From NCBI GenBank assembly GCA_015654675.1, contig JAATGM010000020.1, forward strand, positions 124,001 through 188,000: DNA of 64,000 nt. The letters are read 5' to 3'. The number at the start of each line of letters is the position of its first letter. Positions within the stretch are counted from its first letter, which is position 1. Positions 40,720 through 49,033 of this stretch are shown piece after piece. The stretch comes from Planctomycetota bacterium. Lineage in GTDB: Bacteria > Planctomycetota > Phycisphaerae > UBA1845 > UTPLA1. Both the position numbers and the translations under genes were made by a program. The notes below the pieces were generated by a model that saw only the letters and a list, made by a program, of their open reading frames with translations, was not told where the DNA came from and searched no databases.

Positions 40720-41481
40720 TCAGGCCTTGGCCATGCTCTCGACGGCCTTCTTGCAGGCCTCAACCTGGGCCTTGGCCAGCTTGACCTTTGCATCGTACGG
40801 GCACTGGGTCTTCTGCTCGCCGACGACGAACTGGACCTTGCCTTCCTTCATCGCGGTCGGGCAGACCTTGTCGCATGACTCGACGGTCTTGCCATCAACG
40901 ACGTAGGCCATCTTGACCTGCTTCATTGACTCCTGGGCGCGGGCCGAGGCCTTCACGGCGTCATCCCAGCTGTTGTAGGTGTGGCCGGCGACGCGGAATT
41001 TCTTGGCGGACTTAAAGGCGTCGGCCGACAGGGTCTTGTTCTGATCCTTGGCGCAACCCGAGGCCATCTTGACTTCGGTGCCCTTGCAGCATGTCGGGCT
41101 GACGTAGGACATCTTGCCATCCTGCTCAACACCGATCGAGGAGAAGTTCTTCGCGTAGCACTCGGCGGCGCAGGCGTAGGCGGCCCAGGCCTTCTCCTGG
41201 TCGTCGAACTTGTCGCCGGAGACGACGTACATGACTTTGGCGTTGGCGGCCTTGGCAGCGGCGCCCGCTTCAACCGGGCACTCGAAAGACTTCTCGCCAA
41301 CCATCATGGACATTGCGGGGAACGAATCGGCGTTGCCACCACAGGTCTTGGAGCAGCCCTCGCCGCTCTTGGCCATGGCGTCGCCCTTCTTCGAGGCGCA
41401 GCATGCGCCGCCTGCGAACGCCGACGATACGGCGAAGCTACACATGCAGGCGACGGCCGCGAAAGTTCCAAACTTCTTCAT
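40720..41481 (-). CDS. Exported cysteine-rich repeat protein, unknown function
   Basis: 253 residues from ATG 41481, supported by TTAGGAGAA six bases upstream. A signal peptide (KKFGTFAAVACMCSFAVSSAFA) precedes a mature protein with 14 cysteines, including paired CC (GACC, PTCC), CSKTC, and CDKVC motifs. Several units look related: VMYVVSGDKFDDQEKAWAAY, KFRVAGHTYNSWDDAVKASA and VKMAYVVDGKTVESC, suggesting a repeated ~80-residue fold. The cysteine clusters could bind metals or form disulfides in the periplasm. I recognise no family with certainty. It has its own terminator and no co-directional close neighbour (the aldo/keto reductase ends 197 bp upstream). Confidence 0.6.
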   Translation of the reverse strand: MKKFGTFAAVACMCSFAVSSAFAGGACCASKKGDAMAKSGEGCSKTCGGNADSFPAMSMMVGEKSFECPVEAGAAAKAANAKVMYVVSGDKFDDQEKAWAAYACAAECYAKNFSSIGVEQDGKMSYVSPTCCKGTEVKMASGCAKDQNKTLSADAFKSAKKFRVAGHTYNSWDDAVKASARAQESMKQVKMAYVVDGKTVESCDKVCPTAMKEGKVQFVVGEQKTQCPYDAKVKLAKAQVEACKKAVESMAKA

Positions 41482-41678
41482 ACGATTTCTCCTAAATGCT
41501 CGCATTCTTGGGGAGTCGGCAAGTCGAGACCTTCCCGGCCTGTCCGCCCCGGCAATTCATATTGATTGGAGACAGTTTAGCATGCATTGGTTACACGAGC
41601 GAGGATTCGCCGGTCGGTCGATTTTCGTCCGCACCCGATTAACCCGCATCCGCGCTGGATTATTCCGACACTCCAATC

Positions 41679-42839
41679 TCAGGCCCGCCCCTGAGAAAGG
41701 ATACGTTTGGCGCGGGAGATTAGTTTTGTGAGCGGTACGTCTCTGGGGCAGGCGGCCGAAGCGACCTGCAAATCATTTTCGCTCCAAGACTTAGATGAAT
41801 CGGCCAAGGCTGAAAACTCGGCGTGGGCCTGACCCCGCTGGCCATAACTGTCGTGGTACATGAGATAGCGCAGCGTATCGGCGAAGGCGAATTTGCCGGC
41901 GGTGGCCGATTCGCACTCCCGGCGGCAGCCGCCGCATCCACCCGGGCAATAGTGAGATTCGGTGGCTTCCGCGTAGTGGCGAAGCATTTCGTCCTCGATG
42001 GCGGTGAGTTTTTGGCCGGCCGCGACGGCGTTTTGATCGAGCACTTGAATCGAGGGCATGCAGGAGACAGCGGCGGCGAGACGGTCGTCCTTCCAAACTG
42101 CTTTGAGGACGGCCTGATGTTTTGAAAACCCCTGGGACTGGAACGGGTTGACGCGTTCAGAAAAACTGATCGCGGAGCCCTGGGTTTTCATGGCAATCAG
42201 GCCGATGCCGGCCTTATGGGCGACATCGATGGCGCGGTTGAGGTCGGCGTCGCCGTAACTGCGAAAATTGTATTTGAGCATGATGACGTCGATGAACCCG
42301 CCCTTGGCGGCCTCGTTCAGCAAGGGGATGAGTTTGTCATTGTGGCAGGAGAAGCCAAAGAAGCGGATTTTGTTTTCGCGTTTGAGGGCTTCGGCGGCGG
42401 CCTTCCAGGCGGGGTCTGTAACGCGTTCGACTTTATCGAGGTCGTGCATGTAGTAGATGTCGATCGTGTCGAATCCGAGGCGTTCGCTCGAGGTGTTGAC
42501 GTCGACGGCGAGACTCTCGGGGTGTTTGTGATAGCCCTTCGTGACGACGGTGACTCGTTTGCGCGCGTCGAGGGCCTTGATCGACTGGCCGAGCGTCTTC
42601 TCGCTCCAGCCGTTGACGTATTCGGCGGCGGTGTCGAAGAAGTTGCAACCGAGGGTGAGTGCGCGTTCGACGTAGCGCTTCGTGAAGCGATAGGTTCCGC
42701 CCACTTCGAGAATCGGCACTCTGAGTCCGGTGCGGCCGAGGACGCGCGTAGGCATAGAGGCGGGCTCGTCGGCGCGGGCGAATCGGGTTGCGGTGGCGGC
42801 CAGCGCGGCAGCGGTGATGAATTGTCGTCTAGAAGTCAT
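41679..42839 (-). CDS. Tat-exported aldo/keto reductase with C-terminal Cys cluster
   Basis: 386 residues from ATG 42839. The N-terminus TSRRQFITAAALAATA is a twin-arginine signal. The AKR fold follows with the catalytic tetrad: Asp and Tyr in FFDTAAEYVNGWSEKTLG, Lys in VTVVTKGYHK, His in DIYYMHDLD. LGRTGLRVPILEVGG opens the barrel. After the barrel, YCPGGCGGCRREC offers four cysteines suited to a 4Fe-4S cluster, as in the ferredoxin-tailed subgroup of AKRs. It probably reduces a carbonyl substrate in the periplasm after folding with cofactor in the cytoplasm. It is divergent from the LuxR-type gene over a 240-bp AT-richer promoter region. Confidence 0.87.
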   Translation of the reverse strand: MTSRRQFITAAALAATATRFARADEPASMPTRVLGRTGLRVPILEVGGTYRFTKRYVERALTLGCNFFDTAAEYVNGWSEKTLGQSIKALDARKRVTVVTKGYHKHPESLAVDVNTSSERLGFDTIDIYYMHDLDKVERVTDPAWKAAAEALKRENKIRFFGFSCHNDKLIPLLNEAAKGGFIDVIMLKYNFRSYGDADLNRAIDVAHKAGIGLIAMKTQGSAISFSERVNPFQSQGFSKHQAVLKAVWKDDRLAAAVSCMPSIQVLDQNAVAAGQKLTAIEDEMLRHYAEATESHYCPGGCGGCRRECESATAGKFAFADTLRYLMYHDSYGQRGQAHAEFSALADSSKSWSENDLQVASAACPRDVPLTKLISRAKRILSQGRA

Positions 42840-43079
42840 AGAGCGAAGCTCCGTCGGCGCTGGCGGTCCGCCATCTCGCACTGGTGCAGTTTGATCGAGA
42901 TGCCATCGAGTTCGCAAGTAGCGGGCTGTTTAGGGTTTTTCGCGGTCACGCGCGGGATTTCCCTCGCGAATTGTAGTAGCCGTCGTGGCGCGCCATCCGT
43001 CTTACGGTACAGAGAATGTCGTGATTGAATTTGGTTCGAATTCGGCACTCGGCGAATGAAAATTGATTGAGTTAATTCA

Positions 43080-43433
43080 ATGATGCAGGATAATGGCGTT
43101 CCTAATCTTGAGCCGGCGGTCGACATAGCATGGGATCCGACGATGGCCCGGCAACCCGGAACGAAGCAATTGGTTTCGACAGCGAATGGCGATCGCCTAT
43201 TCACGGAGCGGCAGTGGTCCGCAATCGCTGAAAATCTTCGGCTCTCGGAGCGTGAGTTTCAAATTGTCCGGTGCTGTTTTGAGGACTTGAAGGAGTCGGC
43301 CATTGCGCGGCGACTGGGGATCTCGTACCACACTGTCCATACGCATCTCGAGCGGCTGTACAAGAAGCTGGGTGTGTGCAGCCGGCCGGCGATGATGGTC
43401 CAAATCTTTTCCGCCTATATCGCTCTGAATTAG
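43080..43433 (+). CDS. LuxR-type HTH transcriptional regulator (DNA-binding domain only)
   Basis: 117 residues. The C-terminal ~65 residues form a LuxR/GerE HTH: LSEREFQIVRCCFEDLKESA, IARRLGISYHTVHTHLERLY and KKLGVCSRPAMMVQI. No receiver or ligand-binding domain precedes it, only ~50 polar residues, so input must come from another protein or the factor is constitutive. ATG codons at 43080 and 43083 are both possible. Upstream is an AT-rich promoter-like stretch; downstream comes a long inverted repeat and a PEP-CTERM gene it may control. Confidence 0.85.
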   Translation: MMQDNGVPNLEPAVDIAWDPTMARQPGTKQLVSTANGDRLFTERQWSAIAENLRLSEREFQIVRCCFEDLKESAIARRLGISYHTVHTHLERLYKKLGVCSRPAMMVQIFSAYIALN

Positions 43434-43474
43434 GGAAAATATCGTCGCTCCCTCGACTGACGGTCGAAAATGCG

Positions 43475-43519
43475 ACTGACTTCGGCGCGCGCATCGCGGG
43501 TACGCTAATCGAAGTCAGT
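43475..43519. repeat. Inverted repeat between LuxR-type gene and PEP-CTERM gene
   Basis: ACTGACTTCG and CGAAGTCAGT are exact complements, 10 bp each, separated by 25 bases. The element starts 42 bp after the regulator stop and ends about 100 bp before the PEP-CTERM gene. It could be a terminator without U-run or an operator for the adjacent regulator. Confidence 0.55.
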
Positions 43520-43621
43520 TCGTCGCATTGCGCGGATTTCGGCATCGGGACCGCTGTGGCGGCCGAGGCGCGGACGGGGGGCGGTGCGACGGGCGGCAGT
43601 CATGTCCAAGGGAGGTGCGAA

Positions 43622-44416
43622 ATGCGGAGAAAACTTCGAGCGGTGCTGGGCGTCGTGTTTGTTTTGTCGGGCGTTCGTGCGGCCGCCGCGGACTGGAGTC
43701 CCGGCGACCCGTTCAAGATGCACTACCCGCAGCTTCCGGAGCCGAATGGAATCGACGTCAAGGCGTCGTATCCGAAGATTCTCGCGGATGACTGGCAGTG
43801 CACCGAGACCGGGCCGGTGAGCGACATTCACATCTGGGGATCGTGGTGGGACGACCTGAAGTATTCGGGGGCATACATTCACACGAGCATACATCAGGAC
43901 ATCCCGGCATCACCCAACAATCCGTACAGCCGACCCGGTGATCTGCTTTGGTCGCGCGATTTTGCGCCCGGCGCATACACGCAGCGGCTTTATGGTCCAC
44001 CGAATCAACAGACCTGGTGGGACCCGAAGCTGCCGTACGACCCGATTCCGAATCACGTCAACACCTGGCAGTACAACATGGTCGATATCCCGCAGCCATT
44101 CATTCAAAACGTGGGGCAGATCTACTGGCTCGATATTTCATTCTTCGCGGGATACGACGCGCTGGGTAATGCGATTCCACTGCCCGATCCGTTCATGTTT
44201 GGATGGAAGACGTCGGGGTCGCCGCACTTCGGAGATGACGCGGTTTGGATGCATTTGCAGGATCCGGCGCCGACGTGGCGGCCGCTGGACGATCCGCGCA
44301 TACCGCCGGGCGTTCCACCGGTCAGTCTTGACCTCGCGTTTGTGATCACACCGGAACCGTCGGCGATCGTCATGCTGGGCGTCGGAGCGCTGTTGCTGAT
44401 TCGACGACGGCGTTAG
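43622..44416 (+). CDS. PEP-CTERM exported protein
   Basis: 264 residues from ATG 43622, with GGGAGGTG upstream. A signal peptide (LRAVLGVVFVLSGVRAAAA) opens the chain and a PEP-CTERM sorting tag closes it: TPEPSAIVMLGVGALLLIRR. Between them is a Trp- and Pro-rich beta-type domain (DIHIWGSWWDDLKYSGAYIH, YNMVDIPQPFIQNVGQIYWL), similar to planctomycete exported proteins of unknown role. PEP-CTERM tags are processed by exosortase during export to the cell surface. No exosortase is in this window. Function is unknown. Confidence 0.8.
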   Translation: MRRKLRAVLGVVFVLSGVRAAAADWSPGDPFKMHYPQLPEPNGIDVKASYPKILADDWQCTETGPVSDIHIWGSWWDDLKYSGAYIHTSIHQDIPASPNNPYSRPGDLLWSRDFAPGAYTQRLYGPPNQQTWWDPKLPYDPIPNHVNTWQYNMVDIPQPFIQNVGQIYWLDISFFAGYDALGNAIPLPDPFMFGWKTSGSPHFGDDAVWMHLQDPAPTWRPLDDPRIPPGVPPVSLDLAFVITPEPSAIVMLGVGALLLIRRRR

Positions 44417-44506
44417 CTGGAATTGGATTGGAATGGGGTGGGAAGGGGCCGTCCGGCGGCGAGTCGAACGGCCTCTATTTGCTTGCCGGCAGACGCGCTT
44501 TGCGGG

Positions 44507-45502
44507 ATGGCGGCGGAGATCGTTAGAATCGGCCGCGTGCCGGACTACAAGGTTCAACTCGATATCTATAACGGGCCGCTCGAGCTGCTGCTCTATCTGA
44601 TTCGACGCAGCGAACTCGACATCTACGACATTCCCATTTCGGAGGTGACGCGGCAGTACTGCGAATACGTCACCTGCCTCCAACACATCGATCCCGATTC
44701 GGCGGCTGAATTCCTTGTGCTTGCCGCAACGCTGATGGAGATCAAGTCGCGCATGCTGTTGCCGCGGCCTCCGGCGGAGGAAGGGGGCGAGGTCGAGGAC
44801 TTGTCTGATCCGCGGATGGACCTTGTTCGGCAGTTGCTGGCTTACAAGAAATTTAAGGACGCATCGCTGGAATTGAGCGCGGCGGCGGCCGAGCAGTCGG
44901 CGCGGTGGCCGCGGACACCGGTGATGGCGCTGGCCACGAACGCTCCGGCGTACGATCTCGAGGATGTGCAGATCTGGGATCTGGTTGCGGCGTTCAACCA
45001 GCTGATGGTGGCCGTCGGCCGCGACAAGGCGACGCACGATATTGTTTTTGACGATACGCCGATTGCCCTGCATGCGACTGACATCCAGGATCGCTTAACG
45101 CGCGAGGGATCGGTCGCGTTCGCGGCGATCTTCATGGGGCGCAGCCGGGCGGAGATGATCGGACTGTTCCTGGCGCTGCTGGAGCTGATCCGGCAGCGGC
45201 GGGTGCGAGTGGAACAGTCGGATGGCATGGGGCCGATTTTCTTGGTGCCGTTGAACGCCGATCCCATCACGGTTGGCAATGAGTGGGAATATCGGCTGGC
45301 GCCCGATGAAGCGGCGGAGGGCACCGACCAGATTGGTGCGGAAGAACTGGAAGCTCGGCGGCAGGTATCGGAACCTGCAGGCGATGTCGCGATACAGGAT
45401 GACGAAGACGACGAGAACGATGAGACGATGCGGCAGCTCCGCGAGATTCGGACAGACGTCGACATCGATCTGGGCAAGGGAACGGCAAATGGGGACGAGT
45501 GA
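44507..45502 (+). CDS. scpA: Segregation and condensation protein A
   Basis: 331 residues from ATG 44507 (GTG 44537 would also be plausible, beginning just before DYKVQLDIYNGP). ScpA features are clear: YNGPLELLLYLIRRSELDIY, DIPISEVTRQYCEYV, SAAEFLVLAATLMEIKSRML with LP, and a C-terminal FLALLELIRQRRVRVEQ winged-helix part. The end carries an additional acidic tail (IQDDEDDENDETM). ScpA is the kleisin of the SMC-ScpAB complex that compacts chromosomes. scpB is not adjacent. ridA follows 9 bp later. Confidence 0.92.
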   Translation: MAAEIVRIGRVPDYKVQLDIYNGPLELLLYLIRRSELDIYDIPISEVTRQYCEYVTCLQHIDPDSAAEFLVLAATLMEIKSRMLLPRPPAEEGGEVEDLSDPRMDLVRQLLAYKKFKDASLELSAAAAEQSARWPRTPVMALATNAPAYDLEDVQIWDLVAAFNQLMVAVGRDKATHDIVFDDTPIALHATDIQDRLTREGSVAFAAIFMGRSRAEMIGLFLALLELIRQRRVRVEQSDGMGPIFLVPLNADPITVGNEWEYRLAPDEAAEGTDQIGAEELEARRQVSEPAGDVAIQDDEDDENDETMRQLREIRTDVDIDLGKGTANGDE

Positions 45503-45511
45503 GATGGTTCG

Positions 45512-45970
45512 ATGAGCGCGTCGCAGAGACTTGTCGAATTGGGGATCACGTTGCCGCCTCCGCCGAAGCCGGTAGCGTCATACATTCCCGGGATACGGGT
45601 CGGCAATCTGGTGATGTGCAGCGGGCAGCTTCCGTTTGTCGACGGAAAACTGACGGCGACGGGTAAAGTCGGGCGCGACGTGACGCTGGAGGCAGCACAG
45701 GCGGCGGCGCGGCAGGCGGGGTTGAATGCACTTGCGATATTGGCGGAGTCGGCGGGCGGGATCGATCGGATCGCGCGGCTCGTGCGGCTGTGCGTGTTTG
45801 TGAACAGCGCCGCGGGCTTTACGGATCAGCCGAAAGTCGCGAATGGGGCTAGCGAGCTGATGACGGAAGTATTCGGGGAAGCGGGGAAGCACGTGCGGGC
45901 CGCGGTGGGAGCGGCAGAGCTGCCGTTGAACGCGTGTGTCGAGGTCGAGGCGGTTGCCGAAGTGAAGTAG
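45512..45970 (+). CDS. RidA/YjgF family enamine-imine deaminase-like protein
   Basis: 152 residues. The family core is present: GNLVMCSGQLPFVDGKL, LEAAQAAARQAGLNALAILA, RLVRLCVFVNSAAGFTDQPK and the C-terminal VRAAVGAAELPLNACVEVEA with the RidA signature arginine. RidA proteins hydrolyse reactive enamines/imines such as 2-aminoacrylate; the YjgF family also includes members with other roles. It sits between scpA and mtnA, in a likely operon. Confidence 0.88.
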   Translation: MSASQRLVELGITLPPPPKPVASYIPGIRVGNLVMCSGQLPFVDGKLTATGKVGRDVTLEAAQAAARQAGLNALAILAESAGGIDRIARLVRLCVFVNSAAGFTDQPKVANGASELMTEVFGEAGKHVRAAVGAAELPLNACVEVEAVAEVK

Positions 45971-45981
45971 TCGGGGGAAGC

Positions 45982-47061
45982 ATGGCGGTACCAACAAAAC
46001 TAGAATCGCCGCTTCGCCCGCTGCAATGGCGCGGCGGGACGGATGGGCATCTTGAATTGCTCGATCAGACGCGGCTGCCGACTGAGGTGGTCCGCTTGGC
46101 GTGCCGGGATGTCGAGACATTGTGGGAAGCGATTCGAAGCTTGCGCGTGCGCGGCGCGCCGGCCATCGGATGTGCTGCGGCATACGGTGCGGTGCTGGCG
46201 TTTCAGTCGGCGTCACGGGGCTCGGCGGCCGAGTGGATGGAGGCGGTTGAGCGCGGGTGCAAGCGGTTAGCGGAGTCGCGCCCGACGGCGGTGAACCTTT
46301 TCTGGGCGTTGGATCGAATGCGGCGACGGGCAGAGAGCTTGCGAGGCGCCGCAGCGCGCGACGCGGGCGAGGCGCTGATGGCCGAGGCGCACGCAATTCG
46401 CGATGAGGACGCAGCCATGTGCCGCGCAATCGGGCGGCATGGCGCCGAACTGATCGGGGATGGGGTTGGCGTATTGACGCACTGCAACGCCGGGGCATTG
46501 GCGACGTCGGAGTATGGGACGGCGCTGGCGTTGATTTATGCGGCGCACGAACAGGGGCGGCGGTTCAAGGTGTTCGCCGACGAGACGCGTCCACTGCTGC
46601 AGGGGGCGCGGCTGACGGCGTGGGAATTGCAACAGGCCGGGATCGATGTGACGCTGATCTGTGACAACATGGCCGCGCAGGTCATGCGCGAAGGACGGAT
46701 TCAGTTGGTTGTGGTGGGGGCGGATCGGATCGCCGCGAACGGAGACGCGGCGAACAAAATTGGGACCTACGGAGTGGCGGTGATCGCACACGCGCACAAA
46801 GTGCCGATGTACGTTGCGGCTCCGCGAACGACTTTTGACCTTTCGACTCCGAATGGGGCGGCGATCCCGATCGAACAGCGTGGCGCGGACGAGATTTCAC
46901 ACGGATTTGGGCGAGTGACCGGGCCTCCGGGGGTTGCGTGCTACAACCCGGCGTTTGATGTGACTCCGGCAGAACTGTTAGCGGGAATCGTCACGGAACG
47001 GGGAATCATTCGGCCTGTAAACCGAGAAACGGTTTCCAAGATGTTGTCGGAAAAGGGTTAG
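45982..47061 (+). CDS. mtnA: Methylthioribose-1-phosphate isomerase
   Basis: 359 residues from ATG 45982 (GGGGGAA upstream). MtnA signatures are LRVRGAPAIGCAAAYGAVLA, TAVNLFWALDRM, GVLTHCNAGALATSEYGTAL with catalytic Cys168, DNMAAQVMREGRIQLVVVGA with DRIAANGDAANKIGT including catalytic Asp248, and TPNGAAIPIEQR. It converts 5-methylthioribose-1-phosphate to the ribulose form in the methionine salvage pathway in the cytoplasm. The related eIF2B alpha-like isomerases share the fold, but residues fit MtnA. No other mtn gene lies near. Methylthioadenosine comes from polyamine synthesis, but the link to the DHS/SpeB genes here is only by function. Confidence 0.93.
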   Translation: MAVPTKLESPLRPLQWRGGTDGHLELLDQTRLPTEVVRLACRDVETLWEAIRSLRVRGAPAIGCAAAYGAVLAFQSASRGSAAEWMEAVERGCKRLAESRPTAVNLFWALDRMRRRAESLRGAAARDAGEALMAEAHAIRDEDAAMCRAIGRHGAELIGDGVGVLTHCNAGALATSEYGTALALIYAAHEQGRRFKVFADETRPLLQGARLTAWELQQAGIDVTLICDNMAAQVMREGRIQLVVVGADRIAANGDAANKIGTYGVAVIAHAHKVPMYVAAPRTTFDLSTPNGAAIPIEQRGADEISHGFGRVTGPPGVACYNPAFDVTPAELLAGIVTERGIIRPVNRETVSKMLSEKG

Positions 47062-47181
47062 CGAAACGAGGCCGGTCACGATCGGCAAAAGTTGGAGGTT
47101 TACTTCCCCCGCTGTGCGTGCCGATGAACGAGGGGGCGTCCTTGCGCCGCGGTCGCGCGATTGGTATGGATGGCTGTCGAC

Positions 47182-47210
47182 TTGAATCAAATGGGCGAGA
47201 TGGGTAATAT
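47182..47210 (+). promoter_or_regulatory. Candidate sigma-70-type promoter for the small exported gene pair
   Basis: TTGAAT (47182-47187) and TAATAT (47205-47210) are spaced by exactly 17 bases. Each matches four of six consensus positions. The element is about 85 bp before ATG 47295 in the 233-bp gap after mtnA, an AT-richer patch in GC-rich surroundings. Confidence 0.45.
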
Positions 47211-47294
47211 TCTTCGTATCGACACGCCTCCCAAGTGTCGCGCAGCGACCGGCATGGGACGAATCCCGCCTCCCTCGCCGTGGAGTATCACCTG

Positions 47295-47588
47295 ATGCAT
47301 CGTAAGAGACGACGAGTCCTCGTTGTGACGGCCTGCCTGTTTGGCGGCGGGGTCGTGTTGCAACTGGCTGCGTGCGGGTCGTTAGCGGCGAACCTGGCGC
47401 TCGGAGCGCTTGATTTCTGCTCGCTGACCTTCAATTCGGATTGCACAGTGGGGCCTTTTGCTCCATGCGGAATTCCGGACACTCAGACAATTGACCCCAG
47501 CGGGAATCTTGGACCGGTTCTCAACACAGAGGATGACCTGTTGCTCGATTGTCCGATCACGCTGATTCCCATAACGACCGGTACGTAA
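47295..47588 (+). CDS. Small exported Cys-containing protein, lipoprotein-like
   Basis: 97 residues from ATG 47295. A strongly basic start (HRKRRR) and hydrophobic VLVVTACLFGGGVVLQLAAC form a signal peptide, with LAAC a good lipobox. The mature chain has six further cysteines in pattern CGSL, DFC, DC, PC, DC and a polar end (LIPITTGT). It resembles the next gene in N-terminal pattern (RRVL xxTA xxxGGG xVL xxx C), implying duplication. Envelope location likely; function unknown. Confidence 0.6.
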   Translation: MHRKRRRVLVVTACLFGGGVVLQLAACGSLAANLALGALDFCSLTFNSDCTVGPFAPCGIPDTQTIDPSGNLGPVLNTEDDLLLDCPITLIPITTGT

Positions 47589-47644
47589 GTCTGGTGCGGC
47601 CGCTTGAACGCGGGCCTGAACTGATCTGTGGAGGTTGCGGAACC

Positions 47645-47992
47645 ATGACTCGAAATTCGACAATACGACGGGTGCTTCTCGCGACGGCCGCGGTAGCCGG
47701 CGGGGGCATGGTATTGAACAACGGCTGCGCGAACTTCGCGATGTCGGTGACGCCGTGCGGCACAGTCGTTCCCGTGACGATTTGCACGCCTGCCGATCAG
47801 GCAAACCTGCTTTTCCCATACTTGAATATTCCAGACTACAACTCGGATCCATCGTGTTCGATTCCGCGCGGTTGCGGTACACAGGACGTTCTTCCGCCGC
47901 TTCCTGGAGGGCCGGGTGGCGATGGCGTTGTCCAGCCGACCAACGGTAACAGCGGCGGCGGCAACGGCGGGGGTGGTGGTACCGGTACCTAA
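47645..47992 (+). CDS. Small exported protein with glycine-rich tail, lipoprotein-like
   Basis: 115 residues from ATG 47645, with GGAGG upstream. Leader RRVLLATAAVAGGGMVLNNGC ends in Cys; mature part holds five more Cys (TPCG, TICTP, PSCSIPRGCG). The last ~35 residues are low-complexity Gly/Pro/Asn (GGNGGGGGTGT). It is 56 bp after its paralogue and is closed by a strong terminator. The Cys-containing body and Gly tail suggest an envelope structural role, but no family is recognised. Confidence 0.6.
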   Translation: MTRNSTIRRVLLATAAVAGGGMVLNNGCANFAMSVTPCGTVVPVTICTPADQANLLFPYLNIPDYNSDPSCSIPRGCGTQDVLPPLPGGPGGDGVVQPTNGNSGGGNGGGGGTGT

Positions 47993-48024
47993 ACGGACGC
48001 CAAAGCTCGAGTTCGAGTCATAAC

Positions 48025-48066
48025 AAAAAGGGCGGTTGCGGGCATTCGCTCGCAACCGCCCTTTTT
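48025..48066. terminator. Bidirectional terminator
   Basis: AAAAAGGGCGGTTGCG and CGCAACCGCCCTTTTTT form a long near-perfect stem with a 10-base loop; both strands carry a U-run. It ends the small exported genes on the plus strand and the tRNA-Glu transcript on the minus strand, whose 3' end is 4 bp away. Confidence 0.9.
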
Positions 48067-48069
48067 TCA

Positions 48070-48142
48070 TACCCCCACGGGGATTTGAACCCCGGTCTCC
48101 AGGATGAGAACCTGATATCCTAGGCCACTAGACGATGGGGGC
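48070..48142 (-). tRNA. tRNA-Glu (anticodon CUC)
   Basis: On the minus strand the 73 bases fold as a cloverleaf: acceptor stem GCCCCCA against TGGGGGT (with a G1-U72 wobble), D arm starting GTCTAGTGGCCTAGGA, anticodon stem TCAGG/CCTGG with loop TTCTCAT giving anticodon CUC at 34-36, and T arm CGGGG TTCAAAT CCCCG. The D arm and overall layout closely resemble bacterial tRNA-Glu. CCA is not encoded. Confidence 0.95.
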
Positions 48143-48329
48143 CGGATAGCCCCGACGAACGCCTGACGACGGTCGAACGGGGAGACTCAAGAGGGACCGA
48201 AGAATCTAGCAGATGGGCGGCGGATTGCAAGCATCGGGCGAGCCAGCGGTCGCTCGGCGGATTGTTGTGCGAATGGGTCGCCGCTAGACTGGGCCGCTCG
48301 CGGCGAAGGCCCGCATTTGGGAATCGTTG

Positions 48330-48548
48330 ATGCCGATCTTTGAATACATTTGCCAGTCTTGTGAACACGAGTTCGAGGAGTTGATTCGCGCAGCCGATGA
48401 CGGCGCTTCGCCTTGCCCCAAGTGCGGTAAGCAAAAGGTGGAACGCCGAGTCAGCGTTTTTGCGGCGCGCCAGGGCAGTGCTTCACGTCCGGCGCTGGGC
48501 GGCGGTTGCGGCCGGTGCGGCGATCCGAGCGGCCCCTGCAGCATGTAA
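48330..48548 (+). CDS. FmdB-type zinc ribbon protein
   Basis: 72 residues, ATG 48330 (a TTG directly before is less likely). The N-terminus PIFEYICQSCEHEFEELI and the second pair CPKCGKQKVERR match the FmdB/CxxC zinc-ribbon family. A Gly/Cys tail (GGGCGRCGDPSGPC) adds further Cys. The family is widespread and of uncertain function, sometimes linked to regulation of amidase genes. A membrane-protein gene follows 5 bp later. Confidence 0.85.
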   Translation: MPIFEYICQSCEHEFEELIRAADDGASPCPKCGKQKVERRVSVFAARQGSASRPALGGGCGRCGDPSGPCSM

Positions 48549-48553
48549 GCACA

Positions 48554-49033
48554 ATGACGACGCTTCGAACATCTCCGCAGGCACCGGTTGAGACGATGGA
48601 ACGATCGACTCCGTTGGCAGCGGTGTTGGCGTGGCTGGTGCCGGGGCTTGGGCACTGGTATCTGGGATATCGCGATCGTGCAATCGTGTTTTTCGTAGCG
48701 ATCACGGTGACTTTTTGGGGCGGCGTGGCGCTGGGCGGGGTGCGGAGCACGGTGAACGCGGGAGAGAATGGACCGTGGCTGGCAGCGCAGTTGTGCGCCG
48801 GACCACAAACGTTCGCGGCATTGATGTGGGGCAAGAGTCTGCCGCGTCCGAGTGCGAATTCGCAATCATACGATCGATACGAGGCGTCTTACCCAGCGTC
48901 TGACATTTCCGTGGTCTATGCGGGGATTGCCGGGTTGCTCAATCTGCTGGTGATCATCGATGCGCTGGCGCGATCGGAGGCGCCGCCGAGGTCCGAGGGG
49001 GCGCGGTCTCCGCCTTCCGGTGCCCGGGCATGA
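48554..49033 (+). CDS. Small membrane protein (DUF6677-like)
   Basis: 159 residues from ATG 48554. The stretch AAVLAWLVPGLGHWYLGYRD RA (broken here for length) and IVFFVAITVTFWGGVALGG is reminiscent of TM2-like/planctomycete DUF6677 membrane proteins. A second hydrophobic segment VVYAGIAGLLNLLVIIDAL lies near the C-terminus. The polar tail is Pro/Ser/Arg rich. It overlaps the next small membrane gene by ATGA, suggesting a coupled pair. Function unknown. Confidence 0.65.
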   Translation: MTTLRTSPQAPVETMERSTPLAAVLAWLVPGLGHWYLGYRDRAIVFFVAITVTFWGGVALGGVRSTVNAGENGPWLAAQLCAGPQTFAALMWGKSLPRPSANSQSYDRYEASYPASDISVVYAGIAGLLNLLVIIDALARSEAPPRSEGARSPPSGARA

